This document shows positions 1 to 9,541 of a stretch of 64,000 bases of DNA, piece after piece. This stretch comes from Pseudidiomarina aquimaris. Lineage in GTDB: Bacteria > Pseudomonadota > Gammaproteobacteria > Enterobacterales > Alteromonadaceae. Both the position numbers and the translations under genes were made by a program. Below the pieces are notes generated by a model. It was not told where the DNA came from and ran no database searches. It saw only the letters and a program-made list of their open reading frames with translations. The stretch is taken from the NCBI RefSeq assembly GCF_003987395.1, contig NZ_PIPT01000006.1, positions 124,001 through 188,000 on the forward strand, read 5' to 3'. Numbering within the stretch: the stretch's first letter is position 1; each line of letters opens with the position of its first letter.

Positions 1-1782
1 AGGTAAACCTAACTGCAACAGCTGGGTATTGCTACCTTGCGCATGCAAATACTCTCCAACGGCGCTACCCGCACCACCAGCAACCACATTGTCTTCCACT
101 GTCACTAGGAGTTCGTGCGACGCAGCAAGCTCGTTAATAAGTGCTTCGTCGAGTGGCTTCACAAAACGCATATCAGCAACAGTTGCATCCAATTGTTCAG
201 CGCACGGTAAGACGTCATGCAAAGCCGTACCAAAACTTAAGATAGCAATCTTACCTGCTTCGCTCTTGCGCACCACACGCCCTTTACCAACCTCGAGTTG
301 CTGCATTTCGGTATCAATTGCACAACCGATACCATTGCCGCGTGGATAACGGACAGCGGCAGGCTGTTGCAACAGGTGACCGGTATAAAGCATATTACGA
401 CATTCGTTTTCGTCGCTTGGCGCCATGATCACGAGATTTGGAATGCAGCGCAAGTAACTGAGATCAAATGCACCTTGGTGCGTGGGGCCATCGGCGCCAA
501 CAACACCCGCGCGATCGATAGCGAATAACACCGGTAGGTTTTGCAGGGCAACATCATGGATAAGTTGATCGTAGCCGCGTTGCAAGAAGGTTGAATAAAT
601 CGCTACCACAGGGTGATAGCCTCCAATGGCTAAACCTGCGCCAAAGGTAACGGCGTGTTGTTCAGCAATTGCGACATCGAAGTACTGTTGCGGGAACTCT
701 TGCGAAAAGCGCACCATTCCCGAACCTTCGCGCATCGCTGGCGTTACCGCCATTAATTTCGGGTCGCTCGCCGCCATTTCACAGAGCCAGTCGCCGAACA
801 CTTTTGAGTACGACGGGTGAGTAGGCTTTTTACTCGGCAACGAGGTAGTCGCAGGATCAAATTTGGGCACCCCGTGGTAACCAATTGGATCTTTCTCGGC
901 TGGCTCGTAACCTTTACCCTTGCGCGTCACGATGTGCAGGAACTGCGGTCCCTTCAAGTTACGCATATTGCGCAAGGTTGAAACCAATAGGTTCACGTCA
1001 TGACCGTCAATAGGTCCGATATAGTTGAAGCCGAGTTCTTCAAAAATCGTCCCAGGGGCAACCATACCTTTCATGTGTTCTTCGGCACGGCTGGCCAGAT
1101 GTTGGATGCCAGGCATGCCCTGCAGAAGCTTTTTGCTACCTTCGCGTACAGAGTTATAGAAACTTCCGGAAAGTACGCGCGCGAGGTGGTTATTTAACGC
1201 ACCCACATTTTCTGAAATCGACATGTCATTGTCGTTCAGGATAACCAGCATGTTGGGCTTAATGTCGCCCGCATGGTTAAGGGCTTCGAAGGCCATACCA
1301 GCAGTCATCGCACCATCACCGATGATAGCCGCTATTTTTTGTTCGGTGCGCTCGCGTTCAGCGGCAATGGCCATGCCAAGCGCAGCACTGATCGACGTGC
1401 TCGAGTGGCCCACGCTCAGCGTGTCGTATTCACTTTCTGGACGCCAAGGAAACGGATGCAGACCATCTTTTTGTCGAATGGTATGCAGCTGCTCTTTACG
1501 GCCGGTGAGTATTTTGTGGGGGTAGGCTTGGTGGCCTACGTCCCATACCAATTGATCGTACGGGGTCGCATAAACATAGTGCAGGGCGACGGTCAGTTCG
1601 ACGGTACCAAGACCTGAAGCAAGGTGACCGCTACTCTGGCTGACAGAATTCAATAAAAACTCACGCACCTCAGCACACAGCTGCGGTAGCTGGCGTTCAG
1701 TTAGCGTACGTAAGTCTGCCGGTGAATCGATATTATCAAGCAGCGGATACGAACCGTGTGCGGCGTGAGAAGTAGATGACAT
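1..1782 (-). CDS. dxs: 1-deoxy-D-xylulose-5-phosphate synthase, C-terminus cut by window edge
   Basis: Makes 1-deoxy-D-xylulose 5-phosphate from pyruvate and glyceraldehyde 3-phosphate with thiamine diphosphate, the first step of the MEP isoprenoid pathway; cytosolic. My translation of the minus strand from the ATG at 1782 gives an open frame of 594 codons with no stop before base 1. The N-terminal part shows the Dxs signatures [25 protein letters not shown] and [16 protein letters not shown], the last one around the cofactor/active-site histidines. The frame ends in GLP, which in the family lies about 25-30 residues before the C-terminus, so only a short tail is missing. It lies 4 bases downstream of ispA and forms an isoprenoid operon with xseB and ispA. 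The ribosome-binding site is weak and lies inside the end of ispA, which suggests translational coupling. Confidence 0.96.
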   Translation of the reverse strand, partial: MSSTSHAAHGSYPLLDNIDSPADLRTLTERQLPQLCAEVREFLLNSVSQSSGHLASGLGTVELTVALHYVYATPYDQLVWDVGHQAYPHKILTGRKEQLHTIRQKDGLHPFPWRPESEYDTLSVGHSSTSISAALGMAIAAERERTEQKIAAIIGDGAMTAGMAFEALNHAGDIKPNMLVILNDNDMSISENVGALNNHLARVLSGSFYNSVREGSKKLLQGMPGIQHLASRAEEHMKGMVAPGTIFEELGFNYIGPIDGHDVNLLVSTLRNMRNLKGPQFLHIVTRKGKGYEPAEKDPIGYHGVPKFDPATTSLPSKKPTHPSYSKVFGDWLCEMAASDPKLMAVTPAMREGSGMVRFSQEFPQQYFDVAIAEQHAVTFGAGLAIGGYHPVVAIYSTFLQRGYDQLIHDVALQNLPVLFAIDRAGVVGADGPTHQGAFDLSYLRCIPNLVIMAPSDENECRNMLYTGHLLQQPAAVRYPRGNGIGCAIDTEMQQLEVGKGRVVRKSEAGKIAILSFGTALHDVLPCAEQLDATVADMRFVKPLDEALINELAASHELLVTVEDNVVAGGAGSAVGEYLHAQGSNTQLLQLGLP

Positions 1783-1786
1783 GCGT

Positions 1787-2674
1787 TTAGTGATCCCGAT
1801 TTAACAACTGTTCTGCAAAATTTTCTAGTAGCTGTGTATTGTAGGGGATTCTTTGCAGTGCTTGAAGCGCTTTCTGGTGTAATTGCGCGAGCTTTACTTG
1901 CGCCTGCTCAAGACCGAGCAGTTGTACGTATGTACTTTTGTTGGCCGCTTCGTCTTTGCCATTGGTCTTCCCAAGGGTTTCGGTCGAGCTGGTGACATCT
2001 AAAATATCATCTTGGACCTGAAAGGCCAGGCCTAACCAGCCGGCAAACTCGCTGAAATCATCAAAATAAAGTTGCGCTTCGTCATGACCTGCCAGCACGC
2101 CGAGTTGCACAGCAGCTTGTATGAGGGCGCCGGTTTTGAGTTGATGTACCTGCGACAACTGAGCTTCGGTAAGTTGTTTCCCGGTTGCCGCAAGGTCCAG
2201 CGCTTGGCCACCACACATGCCACGACCGCCACTGGCGCGACTTAATACTTGGAGCATTTGTAACTGCCGTGCCGCAGGCAACTCAAGCTGCTCATCACTT
2301 AGCAATTCAAACGCTAGGGTTTGCAAGGCATCCCCAGCCAAAATGGCGGTCGCTTCATCAAAGGCTCGATGACAGGTGGGCTGTCCGCGCCGCAGGTCAT
2401 CGTCATCCATCGCGGGTAAGTCGTCATGAATCAGTGAATAGGCGTGGATACACTCAACTGCAGCCGCTGCGTGGTTTAAAGCTTTCGATGGCGCACCACA
2501 AATGCTGCCGACCGCATAGGTAAGAAACGGCCGTACACGTTTGCCACCTAACACCAAGGCATAGCGCATGGCGTCCTGCAGGCGGACTGCAGGCGAGGCG
2601 AACTGCTGCAGTTGTTCTTCTAAAACGCGATTAATGGTGTCTCGTTGCGGTGCAGTTAAAGCTTGGAGGGTCAC
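1787..2674 (-). CDS. ispA: farnesyl diphosphate synthase (geranyltranstransferase)
   Basis: Condenses isopentenyl diphosphate with dimethylallyl and geranyl diphosphate to farnesyl diphosphate, the precursor of undecaprenyl lipid and ubiquinone side chains. The 295-residue protein has the first aspartate-rich motif DDLPAMD (D84, D85, D90) and the second DDILD (D222, D223, D226), the two magnesium-diphosphate sites of trans-prenyltransferases, plus GGKRVRP near residue 43-49. Length fits E. coli IspA (299). The start is GTG at 2674-2672, which shares its first base with the TAG stop of xseB (TAGTG overlap); AAGGAG lies about 12 bases upstream. Operon order is xseB-ispA-dxs, as in many gammaproteobacteria. 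Confidence 0.97.
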   Translation of the reverse strand: MTLQALTAPQRDTINRVLEEQLQQFASPAVRLQDAMRYALVLGGKRVRPFLTYAVGSICGAPSKALNHAAAAVECIHAYSLIHDDLPAMDDDDLRRGQPTCHRAFDEATAILAGDALQTLAFELLSDEQLELPAARQLQMLQVLSRASGGRGMCGGQALDLAATGKQLTEAQLSQVHQLKTGALIQAAVQLGVLAGHDEAQLYFDDFSEFAGWLGLAFQVQDDILDVTSSTETLGKTNGKDEAANKSTYVQLLGLEQAQVKLAQLHQKALQALQRIPYNTQLLENFAEQLLNRDH

Positions 2675-2919
2675 TACGAAGCTGCTCCTTGGTCATCGTT
2701 ATCGGTCGCAAAAGGTGCCAATTGCTCACCGTTTTGTTTTTGCAAGAGCTGACTCACTTTCTGCTCGGCCTGTTGAAGCTTTTCTTGGCTTACGCGTGAC
2801 AAACGCACCGCTTTTTCGAACTCTTCAAGGGCTTTCTCTAAGGGTAAGTCGCCTTGTTCCAGTTGAACGACAATTTTTTCTAATTCGGCAATCGCCTGCT
2901 CTAACGTGACATCACTCAT
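2674..2919 (-). CDS. xseB: exodeoxyribonuclease VII small subunit
   Basis: Small subunit of exonuclease VII, which degrades single-stranded DNA to oligonucleotides together with XseA (encoded at 24323-25663 in this window). The 81-residue acidic helical protein carries the family pattern TLEQAIAELEKIVVQLEQG followed by PLEKALEEFEKAVRL, i.e. the two-helix XseB core, with a short unstructured tail. First gene of the xseB-ispA-dxs operon and divergent from thiI; the 104-base gap between the two holds both promoters. Confidence 0.96.
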   Translation of the reverse strand: MSDVTLEQAIAELEKIVVQLEQGDLPLEKALEEFEKAVRLSRVSQEKLQQAEQKVSQLLQKQNGEQLAPFATDNDDQGAAS

Positions 2920-2960
2920 GGTGCTACCTGATTAAAGGGTTCGCGCACAAGTTACCCTGA

Positions 2961-2989
2961 TTCCGATGGACCGTCAAATCGGTTATACT
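2961..2989 (+). promoter_or_regulatory. putative sigma-70 promoter of thiI
   Basis: A good -10 hexamer TATACT at 2984-2989 is preceded at a 17-base spacer by TTCCGA, a poor -35 match. It lies 34 bases upstream of the thiI start codon. Assigned by inspection only. Confidence 0.4.
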
Positions 2990-3023
2990 AGCGCGTTTTT
3001 AGCATCCGATAAGTTGTTCGTTC

Positions 3024-4523
3024 ATGAAATTTGTTATTCGCTTACACGCCGAAATCACCATCAAGAGCAAAGGCGTTCGCAAACGCTACGGCAAGGTCTT
3101 GGTAAATAACCTGAAAAAGATTTTGCAACGGGTTGAATTACCCCCTGCAGCGCAAGTAAAAGTACTCTGGTGTTGGGATCGTATTGAGGTCAATGTCGAC
3201 AGCAACGATGCGCTGGTAGCCGAACAAATAGGCGATGAACTGCAACGTATTCCTGGTATTGCCTGGTTTAGTCAGTCCCATGAGTTGCCGTTAAACGATT
3301 GTGAGAGCGCTGATTTCACACCGATTCTGCAACAGGTATTGGCAACGTGGGCGCCGCGCTTAACGCGGCGAAGCTTTGCCGTACGCGTAAAGCGTAAGGG
3401 TAAACATGGTTTTAGCTCGCTCGATCTCGAACGTTATATCGGTGGTGGTGTGTTGCAAAATGTGAGCGATACGCGGGTCGATTTGCGTAAGCCTGATGTT
3501 GAGTTACGTATCGAAGTCGACAACGACTTAGTCCGCGTGTTTGGCGACAAGCAGGCGGGGTTGGGTGGCTTCCCATTACCAACGCAAGAAACTGTCGTGA
3601 GCTTATTGTCCGGTGGCTTCGATTCAAGTGTCGCGAGTTTTCAGCTGTTGCGGCGCGGTGCCCGCACGCACTTCTGCTTTTTTAATCTCGGCGGCGATCG
3701 CCACGAAACTGGGGTCCGACAAACCGCCTACTATTTGTGGGAAAGCTACGCTAGCTCACATCCGTTGAAGTTTATCAGTATTGACTTCGCGCCAGTGGTG
3801 GAAGAAATTCTCGAGCACGTTGATAACGGCTTGATGGGCGTCGTGCTCAAGCGACAAATGCTGCGGACCGCGCAAATTGTCGCTCGCCGTATTAATGCGA
3901 GCGCATTGGTGACCGGTGAAGCCTTAGGCCAAGTATCGAGCCAGACGCTGAGTAACCTTGCGGTGATCGATGAAGCCATCGAAAGTCTCGTATTGCGGCC
4001 GTTGATTACTATGGATAAACAAGAAATTATCAATATTGCAGAACAAATAGGTACCGCAGATATTGCGCGGAGCATGCCTGAATACTGCGGTGTGATCTCG
4101 GTAAAACCGAATGTAAAAGCACAGCGTGAAGCGGTCTTAGAAGCAGAAGCTAAACTTGATCCAGAGTTGCTCTATAAAGTAGTGCGGGCAGCGAATGTCG
4201 AAGAAGTTCGCCATATCGGTGAACAGACGGCTGCAGAAGCGCAAGTGGTCGACAGCGTAGATGCAGTTCAAGCGGATGAAATCATCATCGATATTCGCAG
4301 TGCCGATGAGCAAGAAGCGAAACCGCTTGATGCGCAGCATTTAGGTGTCGCAGTAAAACATGTGCCGTTTTTTAAATTAGCTACGGCATTTGCGGAACTA
4401 GATCAGGCGAAGCACTATCTACTGTACTGCGAAAAAGGTGTGATGAGTAAATTGCAGGCGTTGTACTTGCACGAACAAGGCTACGCCAATGTCGGTGTCT
4501 ATCAACCGAAACGCAAAGGTTGA
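3024..4523 (+). CDS. thiI: tRNA 4-thiouridine sulfurtransferase / thiamine biosynthesis protein ThiI
   Basis: Adenylates U8 of tRNA and transfers sulfur from IscS to form 4-thiouridine; in enterics it also supplies sulfur to ThiS for the thiazole of thiamine. The 499-residue protein has an N-terminal ferredoxin-like/THUMP region (about 1-165), the PP-loop SGGFDSS at 196-202, the conserved Cys355 (MPEYCG) and a C-terminal rhodanese domain with the persulfide cysteine Cys469 in LYCEKG. The presence of the rhodanese domain marks the long, E. coli-like ThiI class (E. coli is 482 residues). Divergent from xseB and followed 23 bases later by a VanZ-like gene. Confidence 0.96.
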   Translation: MKFVIRLHAEITIKSKGVRKRYGKVLVNNLKKILQRVELPPAAQVKVLWCWDRIEVNVDSNDALVAEQIGDELQRIPGIAWFSQSHELPLNDCESADFTPILQQVLATWAPRLTRRSFAVRVKRKGKHGFSSLDLERYIGGGVLQNVSDTRVDLRKPDVELRIEVDNDLVRVFGDKQAGLGGFPLPTQETVVSLLSGGFDSSVASFQLLRRGARTHFCFFNLGGDRHETGVRQTAYYLWESYASSHPLKFISIDFAPVVEEILEHVDNGLMGVVLKRQMLRTAQIVARRINASALVTGEALGQVSSQTLSNLAVIDEAIESLVLRPLITMDKQEIINIAEQIGTADIARSMPEYCGVISVKPNVKAQREAVLEAEAKLDPELLYKVVRAANVEEVRHIGEQTAAEAQVVDSVDAVQADEIIIDIRSADEQEAKPLDAQHLGVAVKHVPFFKLATAFAELDQAKHYLLYCEKGVMSKLQALYLHEQGYANVGVYQPKRKG

Positions 4524-4546
4524 TGTAGTAAGCACAAGGGCTAAAT

Positions 4547-4915
4547 ATGCTATCGAAGAATTGGGCTAGAGTTCTCTTTTTGGTGTTATTGGTGGCGGTG
4601 ACTGCGATCTTTCTGATGCAGGTCTCGACGGGCGACTTACCGCGCTTTGAACACATGGACAAGGTAGTACACTTCGGCGCCTTTTTTGTTTTGGCGTGGG
4701 CGTTTTACCATGCCTTTCCTATCCCAATCTGGCTCGCACTGCTGGTGTTAACCGGCTATGGTTTGCTGATTGAGTACGTTCAGGAGCTCTTGCCTTATCG
4801 CACCTCAAGTTGGGCTGACTTAGCCGCTGATGCGGCTGGTGCTGCGAGTTTTTATTTTATTGCGTGGTGGCGCTTTATGCGCCACCGTAAGCGCCGCACT
4901 AAGACTTCTTCTTAG
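4547..4915 (+). CDS. VanZ-like family membrane protein
   Basis: A 122-residue inner-membrane protein with about four hydrophobic segments (near residues 7-24, 41-58, 60-80 and 89-107) and a basic cytoplasmic tail (RHRKRRTK). The VanZ-like family pattern is visible: MDKVVHFGAFFVLAW, then EYVQELLPYRTSSWADLAADAAG. The family is named after the teicoplanin-resistance accessory protein, but most proteobacterial members have no known role, so I assign none. The 3' end overlaps the 3' end of srmB on the other strand by 17 bases. It follows thiI closely and may be cotranscribed with it. Confidence 0.85.
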   Translation: MLSKNWARVLFLVLLVAVTAIFLMQVSTGDLPRFEHMDKVVHFGAFFVLAWAFYHAFPIPIWLALLVLTGYGLLIEYVQELLPYRTSSWADLAADAAGAASFYFIAWWRFMRHRKRRTKTSS

Positions 4916-6119
4916 CTTTCTTGCTGTCGGTTTTCTTCTTTTTCTTCTTCGCTTTTTTACGCGGATCGGGGAATTTATATTGCGGCTTTAACTCAGCAAA
5001 GACGCGGCGTTCGATTTTAGCGTCTTGATAACGCTCGATGCGGCCAAGTAGGTCGGCATCGTGCGCTTCCACTAATGACACAGCGACACCGGTTTTACCG
5101 GCACGGCCGGTACGACCGATACGGTGCAAATAGATGTCTGCTTGACGCGGTAGGTCGTAGTTAACGACCAGCTCTACTGCTTCGATATCAATCCCACGTG
5201 CGGCAACATCGGTGGCGACCAGTGTTGCATCGCCAAAGGTTTCCATACGGGCAATGATTTTCTGCCGCTCGTCTTGGGGCATGTCGCCGCGCAGTGTCAT
5301 ATTTTTAATGCCAGCACTCCAGAGCTTGCCAGAGATTTCTTCGACTTTTTCGCGGGTGCGAACGAAGATAATCCGTCGGCCCGGGTAGTCTGGCAATAGG
5401 CGTAACAGCAGTTGCAGCTTGTGTTCGGCGGTGTCTGCCTGGTACCAACGCTGCAAGATCTTACCCTTCTCGCGTTTTGGCGGTTGGACGACGATATGTT
5501 CTGGCTCTTTCTGGATGGCGGCCGAAAACTTCAGTACGCCGGCGCTTTCGAGGGTGGCAGAAAAGAGCAAGGTCTGCTTTAAATGCAGCGCTGACTGAGC
5601 GATCATTTCGACCGAGCCAGCGAAGCCCATATCCAACATCCGATCGGCTTCATCGATGATCAGCCATTCGATGTGCTCCAGTTCATATTGTTCAGCATTG
5701 AGCAGATCAAGTAAGCGACCGGGTGTCGCAACGAGAATATCGTGCGGTTGTTCCAAGAGTTGATGCTGGCTGCCATAATTGACGCCACCCGTCACCAAAA
5801 CGGTACGCAAGCCTGAGGTTTCTTCGAAGGCGTCGGCTTGTTCAGCGATTTGTTGCGCAAGTTCTCGGGTCGGTGCGAGAATAAGCACGCGCGCGCTACC
5901 CGGTTGGTGACGCGGAAAGTCGAGCAAATGCTGTAGTGCGGGCAGCAAAAATGCCAAGGTTTTACCGGTTCCGGTCGGTGAGTTGACCAACAAGTCCTGA
6001 CCGGCCAGTGCTGCAGGAATTACGGCCTGTTGCACTTTGGCAGGCTTATTTAGCTCTGCAGCGACTAAGACGTCGATAAGGTCATCGTCGAGTTCGAGTT
6101 GATCCCAGTCAGGGGTCAT
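4899..6119 (-). CDS. srmB: DEAD-box ATP-dependent RNA helicase SrmB
   Basis: RNA helicase that helps early assembly of the 50S ribosomal subunit. Motifs in order: Q-motif region near residue 30, Walker A PTGTGKT (48-54), PTRELAQQ (83-90), DEADRMLDMGF (DEAD at 156-159), SATLES, and C-terminal RecA domain motifs ATDVAARGID and HRIGRTGRAGK. The phrase LLPALQHLLDFPR and the helicase core match E. coli SrmB closely, and the lysine-rich tail (residues about 385-406) replaces the longer basic tail of the E. coli protein (444 residues). The gene is divergent from trmN, exactly as srmB and yfiC are in E. coli, which supports the specific name. Confidence 0.93.
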   Translation of the reverse strand: MTPDWDQLELDDDLIDVLVAAELNKPAKVQQAVIPAALAGQDLLVNSPTGTGKTLAFLLPALQHLLDFPRHQPGSARVLILAPTRELAQQIAEQADAFEETSGLRTVLVTGGVNYGSQHQLLEQPHDILVATPGRLLDLLNAEQYELEHIEWLIIDEADRMLDMGFAGSVEMIAQSALHLKQTLLFSATLESAGVLKFSAAIQKEPEHIVVQPPKREKGKILQRWYQADTAEHKLQLLLRLLPDYPGRRIIFVRTREKVEEISGKLWSAGIKNMTLRGDMPQDERQKIIARMETFGDATLVATDVAARGIDIEAVELVVNYDLPRQADIYLHRIGRTGRAGKTGVAVSLVEAHDADLLGRIERYQDAKIERRVFAELKPQYKFPDPRKKAKKKKKKTDSKKAKKKS

Positions 6120-6164
6120 GATGTCATCCTTTCATTGCAGCATCGCGCTGTGGTTGGAGTCAAA

Positions 6165-6872
6165 ATGGGCTTTCAATGCCGGCAATTTTATATCAAAGAC
6201 GACCAATGTGCGATGAAAGTCAGCACCGATAGCCTGCTTTTTGGCAGTTATGTGCCGGTCGCAGGGGTCAAAAGGGCACTGGATATGGGCACTGGCAGCG
6301 GCTTGTTGGCATTAATGCTGGCCCAGCGTGCGGCGCAAGCGTATATCGATGGGTTTGATGCGGATGCGGCGGCAATCGCTCAGGCGCGACAAAATGTGCT
6401 CACGAGTCCATGGCCGGAGCGTATCCAGCTTGAGCAACAATGCGTTTCGGCTTGGCAGTCACCGCAGCCCTATGATCTCATTGTTTGTAATCCACCTTAC
6501 TTTGCCAATCATCTTGCCAGTGCTCAGGATGCGCGTGCACTAGCGCGGCAGGGAGAGGTTGCTCCCAGTGCTTGGCTCAAATGCGCCGCGCGCTCACTGT
6601 GCGACACAGGGACATTTTATTGGGTGTTACCGACCCACCAAGCTGAGCAATGGCAGGCTTTGGCCGAAGCCGAGGGCTTCTATTTAGGCAATGAGTTACG
6701 GGTACAAACGACAGTTAAGAAAAAGCCGAAATTAGTCGTGCAAGGTTGGCAACTCAGCGCGCCGCAAAATATAGTGCGAGAGGCGTTGGTGATTCACGCT
6801 GAAGACGGGAGTTATAGCGAAGCTTATCGGCGTTTGACCGGCGAGTTTTATCTCGCCGGTCAAAACTTTTAA
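6165..6872 (+). CDS. trmN: tRNA1(Val) (adenine(37)-N6)-methyltransferase
   Basis: SAM-dependent methyltransferase that makes N6-methyladenosine at position 37 of tRNA1(Val) (E. coli YfiC/TrmN6). The translation shows FYIKDDQCAMKVSTDSLLFG, the SAM-binding loop LDMGTGSGLLALMLAQR and the N6-adenine methylase motif NPPYF. I choose the ATG at 6165 (giving MGFQCRQFYIK, 235 residues) rather than the ATG at 6099: it aligns with the E. coli N-terminus, has GGAG five bases upstream and avoids overlapping srmB. Divergent from srmB as in E. coli. Confidence 0.92.
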   Translation: MGFQCRQFYIKDDQCAMKVSTDSLLFGSYVPVAGVKRALDMGTGSGLLALMLAQRAAQAYIDGFDADAAAIAQARQNVLTSPWPERIQLEQQCVSAWQSPQPYDLIVCNPPYFANHLASAQDARALARQGEVAPSAWLKCAARSLCDTGTFYWVLPTHQAEQWQALAEAEGFYLGNELRVQTTVKKKPKLVVQGWQLSAPQNIVREALVIHAEDGSYSEAYRRLTGEFYLAGQNF

Positions 6873-6883
6873 GCCGATAAAGG

Positions 6884-8566
6884 TTAGAGACCTAGCGTGG
6901 CCTTACCTTGATTGAAAGTAATATCGACTGGAATGCTCGCTGCGGAGAGACGGTCGAGGTCGGCTTGCAGTTGCGCACTGACGTTGCCCATCTGATCGAA
7001 TAACTGGCCAACACCTGCATAATCACCGTCACCTTGTAGGGTGAGGATCTTTTCTGACAGGCTATTCATGGCACTACGCATGGCGTCCATGTCGACCGCA
7101 TATTGACCCTTTTCATTACGAGTGAAAGCACCGGCATCGGCGAAATAGTTAAACCGAATCATATTAGCTTTCCCGTGCGCACTCGATGCGCCAAAACGCA
7201 CTGAACGGAAGATCCCAGCTAAGAAAGTCGTGTAATAATCTTCCAATTGGCCTTCGCTGATCACACCTTGCTCAAGCAGTTGCGTGACCATGTAAAGACC
7301 TAAAATATCCGCTTTGCCCTCTTCGAGCGCAGAGGCGTGTTCCTTCAAGGCTTGGCGCACAGTACTTGTACCATCAATGGTGTTTTTGATGCCAAGCCCA
7401 TGAGCGACTTCATGGAACATGGTATTGGCAAAAAAGGCATCAAACGTAATGTGTTGACGTTGCTCTGGTACGATTAACACGTCCGCAATCGGCACTAGAA
7501 TTTCATCAAACTTGGCGCGCATCGCATTTTTAAGCTGTAAGCGGCGCGTGCCTTTTTCGAGTTGCACCTGCTCATCATTAGGTAGGTTAATCGCAATGGT
7601 CTTACTACCGGCGTTCGAGTGGCCCGCATAGTAAACCACATCGTAAGCGTTCAGTTGGGCACCAGAGCCCGGCATTTCGGCTTTGTAGGCATCCTCAACG
7701 GGCAGACCGCGTTGCAGGCTTGGCAGGTATTCAGCGTATTTTTCTAGGCGCTGGCTCCAGTCCATGTCTTTGATGAGTACGTAAGACTCAAACCCCGCGC
7801 GATACCCGTACAACTGGTCTTCGTAGGTTTCGATAGGCCCCATGACGATATCGATTTGGTTGTCGGTCATGTCCATCCAAGCGAAATCAGAAGCTTGGTA
7901 ACTGTTACTTTCAAAAGCATCGGCGCGCAGGTTGAGGTAGTTCGCGAAGGCTTCGCTTTTAGCTAGCGTGGCGGCTTCGCGTAAGAGGCTGGCGGCCGCT
8001 TGCAATTGCTCGGTGTAGGCCACGTTGTATGGAATTGAATAAAGCTCACCGTCTTGGTTGCGACGCACGAGGGTATACAGATCAATCTTGCCTTCAAAGT
8101 TTGCGGCTTCGAACTCTTCCTTGCTCATGTCGGCTGGATAGAAATTTGCCCCAGCAGGTTTTGCGTCAACGCCAGTTAGGAAAGGCTTATTACTGTTCAA
8201 GCGATCCCATGGACCGTAATTGATTTCGACGAACTTCTTCACTTTCGGATCATCAATAGCCGCTAGCAGCTCTTGCTTATCACCTGGGTACGCTTGCGAC
8301 CAAAACAGCTCATCCATAATCTTCGAAGCGTCAATTAAGAGGCCAATCATCTTTTGCTGGTCAGCTGACAAATGGCTCAAATCGGCGGTTAAGTCTACTG
8401 GTTGATAGATATCTAAACGCTGTTCAGCGTCAGCAACCAGACTAACGCTGGCTGCTTGAGATGCAGCTTCCGCAGTAGTTGCGCTATTCTCGCTGGCCGG
8501 CTGGCTGCAGGCTGTAATGAGCAGCGCGCTGGCAATTGCGGTGAGTGAAAATCGAAACGTGTTCAT
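6884..8566 (-). CDS. M49-like (dipeptidyl-peptidase III family) zinc metallopeptidase lipoprotein
   Basis: A 560-residue envelope protein with a lipoprotein signal (ITAC, acylated Cys20) and a zinc-peptidase core: HEVAHG (His385, Glu386, His389) followed about 26 residues later by EEGKAD (Glu415/Glu416, Asp420), the arrangement of the M49 family's two metal motifs. Classical DPP III uses a six-residue HExxGH motif; the five-residue HExxH spacing here is the variant found in bacterial relatives. The likely role is cleavage of short peptides at the cell surface or periplasm; substrate is unknown. Lipoprotein status follows from the lipobox; residues after Cys20 (SQ) do not signal inner-membrane retention. 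Flanked by trmN (convergent) and rdgC (35 bases upstream, same strand). Confidence 0.8.
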   Translation of the reverse strand: MNTFRFSLTAIASALLITACSQPASENSATTAEAASQAASVSLVADAEQRLDIYQPVDLTADLSHLSADQQKMIGLLIDASKIMDELFWSQAYPGDKQELLAAIDDPKVKKFVEINYGPWDRLNSNKPFLTGVDAKPAGANFYPADMSKEEFEAANFEGKIDLYTLVRRNQDGELYSIPYNVAYTEQLQAAASLLREAATLAKSEAFANYLNLRADAFESNSYQASDFAWMDMTDNQIDIVMGPIETYEDQLYGYRAGFESYVLIKDMDWSQRLEKYAEYLPSLQRGLPVEDAYKAEMPGSGAQLNAYDVVYYAGHSNAGSKTIAINLPNDEQVQLEKGTRRLQLKNAMRAKFDEILVPIADVLIVPEQRQHITFDAFFANTMFHEVAHGLGIKNTIDGTSTVRQALKEHASALEEGKADILGLYMVTQLLEQGVISEGQLEDYYTTFLAGIFRSVRFGASSAHGKANMIRFNYFADAGAFTRNEKGQYAVDMDAMRSAMNSLSEKILTLQGDGDYAGVGQLFDQMGNVSAQLQADLDRLSAASIPVDITFNQGKATLGL

Positions 8567-8600
8567 TTTTATGTCTCTCTGTTGTGCTGTTTTAGTGCGT

Positions 8601-9509
8601 TTAATCTACGCTTATTTCGTCGTTAAATAAACTGACCAACTGCGGATACAGCTCGCGAATTTCGCCGCTAAGCAAGGCAAAATCGGCATCGATTTTTTCT
8701 TCCGCAGTAGCATCCACTAACTTGTCTTGGTCATCGAGCAAAACGTCGGTGGCTTTAAAGCGTTTAATGGCCATATCCTGTTCGATCACCATAGTGATGC
8801 GATCAGCCCAAGTGATACCCAGTTTAGTCAGCTGTTTGCCATGTTCCAAGTGAGCCAAAATTTCTGGAGTTGTCAGCTCATGATTTTTACAGCGCAGAAT
8901 GCCACCGTCTTGGTCGTTGTCGCGCAATTCAGCTTCATCACCAAAATCGAAGTCACCGGGGATTTCACTGTTTTTAAGCCATTTCGTGAAATAAAGCTCG
9001 GTTGGATTGTCACTAAACCATGGTTTCACCGGTAACGAGCCGAGGCTACTGCGTAATAGGCCTAAAAAGTCCTCGGCTTGATTGCTCGCCGAAGCATCAA
9101 CGACGACGATGCCGAGCTGGGTATCGAGCATGCCCCAGGTTAACTTAAAGCGCGTGAAGGCTTGCGGTAGCAAACGGTGCACGAGGTCTTCTTTCATCGT
9201 TTGCTTTTCTTTGCCGACTACGCGGCGACCTTGCTCAGCTTCGACCGCTTCGATTTGCTCCTCTAACTGTGCGTTGACCACACTGCTTGGCAATACTTTT
9301 TCTTCTTTGCGGGCACAGAAAAGGTAGCTGTCGCCGATTTTGTGAAACAACACTTCGCTGCGCGGGCCAAACGGCGACGACCAGCCAAAGCTAGCCAGCT
9401 CGCTGCGACCACACGGAGTAAAACTATGTTCGGCGAGGGCTTGGTCAAGATCCGTCGTCAACTCGAAGTCGTCAGCTAACGTATAAATACGCAAATTACG
9501 AAACCACAT
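8601..9509 (-). CDS. rdgC: recombination-associated protein RdgC
   Basis: Ring-forming DNA-binding protein that limits RecA filament activity; nucleoid-associated. The 302-residue product matches E. coli RdgC (303) in length and in signature phrases: WFRNLRIYTL at the N-terminus, FTPCG, FCARKEEKVLPSSVV, HRLLPQAFTRF, LLRSSLGSLPV and the C-terminal DADFALLSGEI. Start ATG at 9509 is preceded by AAGGAAC. Lies between the M49-like lipoprotein gene and the histidine kinase gene, all on the minus strand. Confidence 0.95.
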   Translation of the reverse strand: MWFRNLRIYTLADDFELTTDLDQALAEHSFTPCGRSELASFGWSSPFGPRSEVLFHKIGDSYLFCARKEEKVLPSSVVNAQLEEQIEAVEAEQGRRVVGKEKQTMKEDLVHRLLPQAFTRFKLTWGMLDTQLGIVVVDASASNQAEDFLGLLRSSLGSLPVKPWFSDNPTELYFTKWLKNSEIPGDFDFGDEAELRDNDQDGGILRCKNHELTTPEILAHLEHGKQLTKLGITWADRITMVIEQDMAIKRFKATDVLLDDQDKLVDATAEEKIDADFALLSGEIRELYPQLVSLFNDEISVD

Positions 9510-9541
9510 ATACTGTTCCTTGCTGTAAAAATGGGACCGCG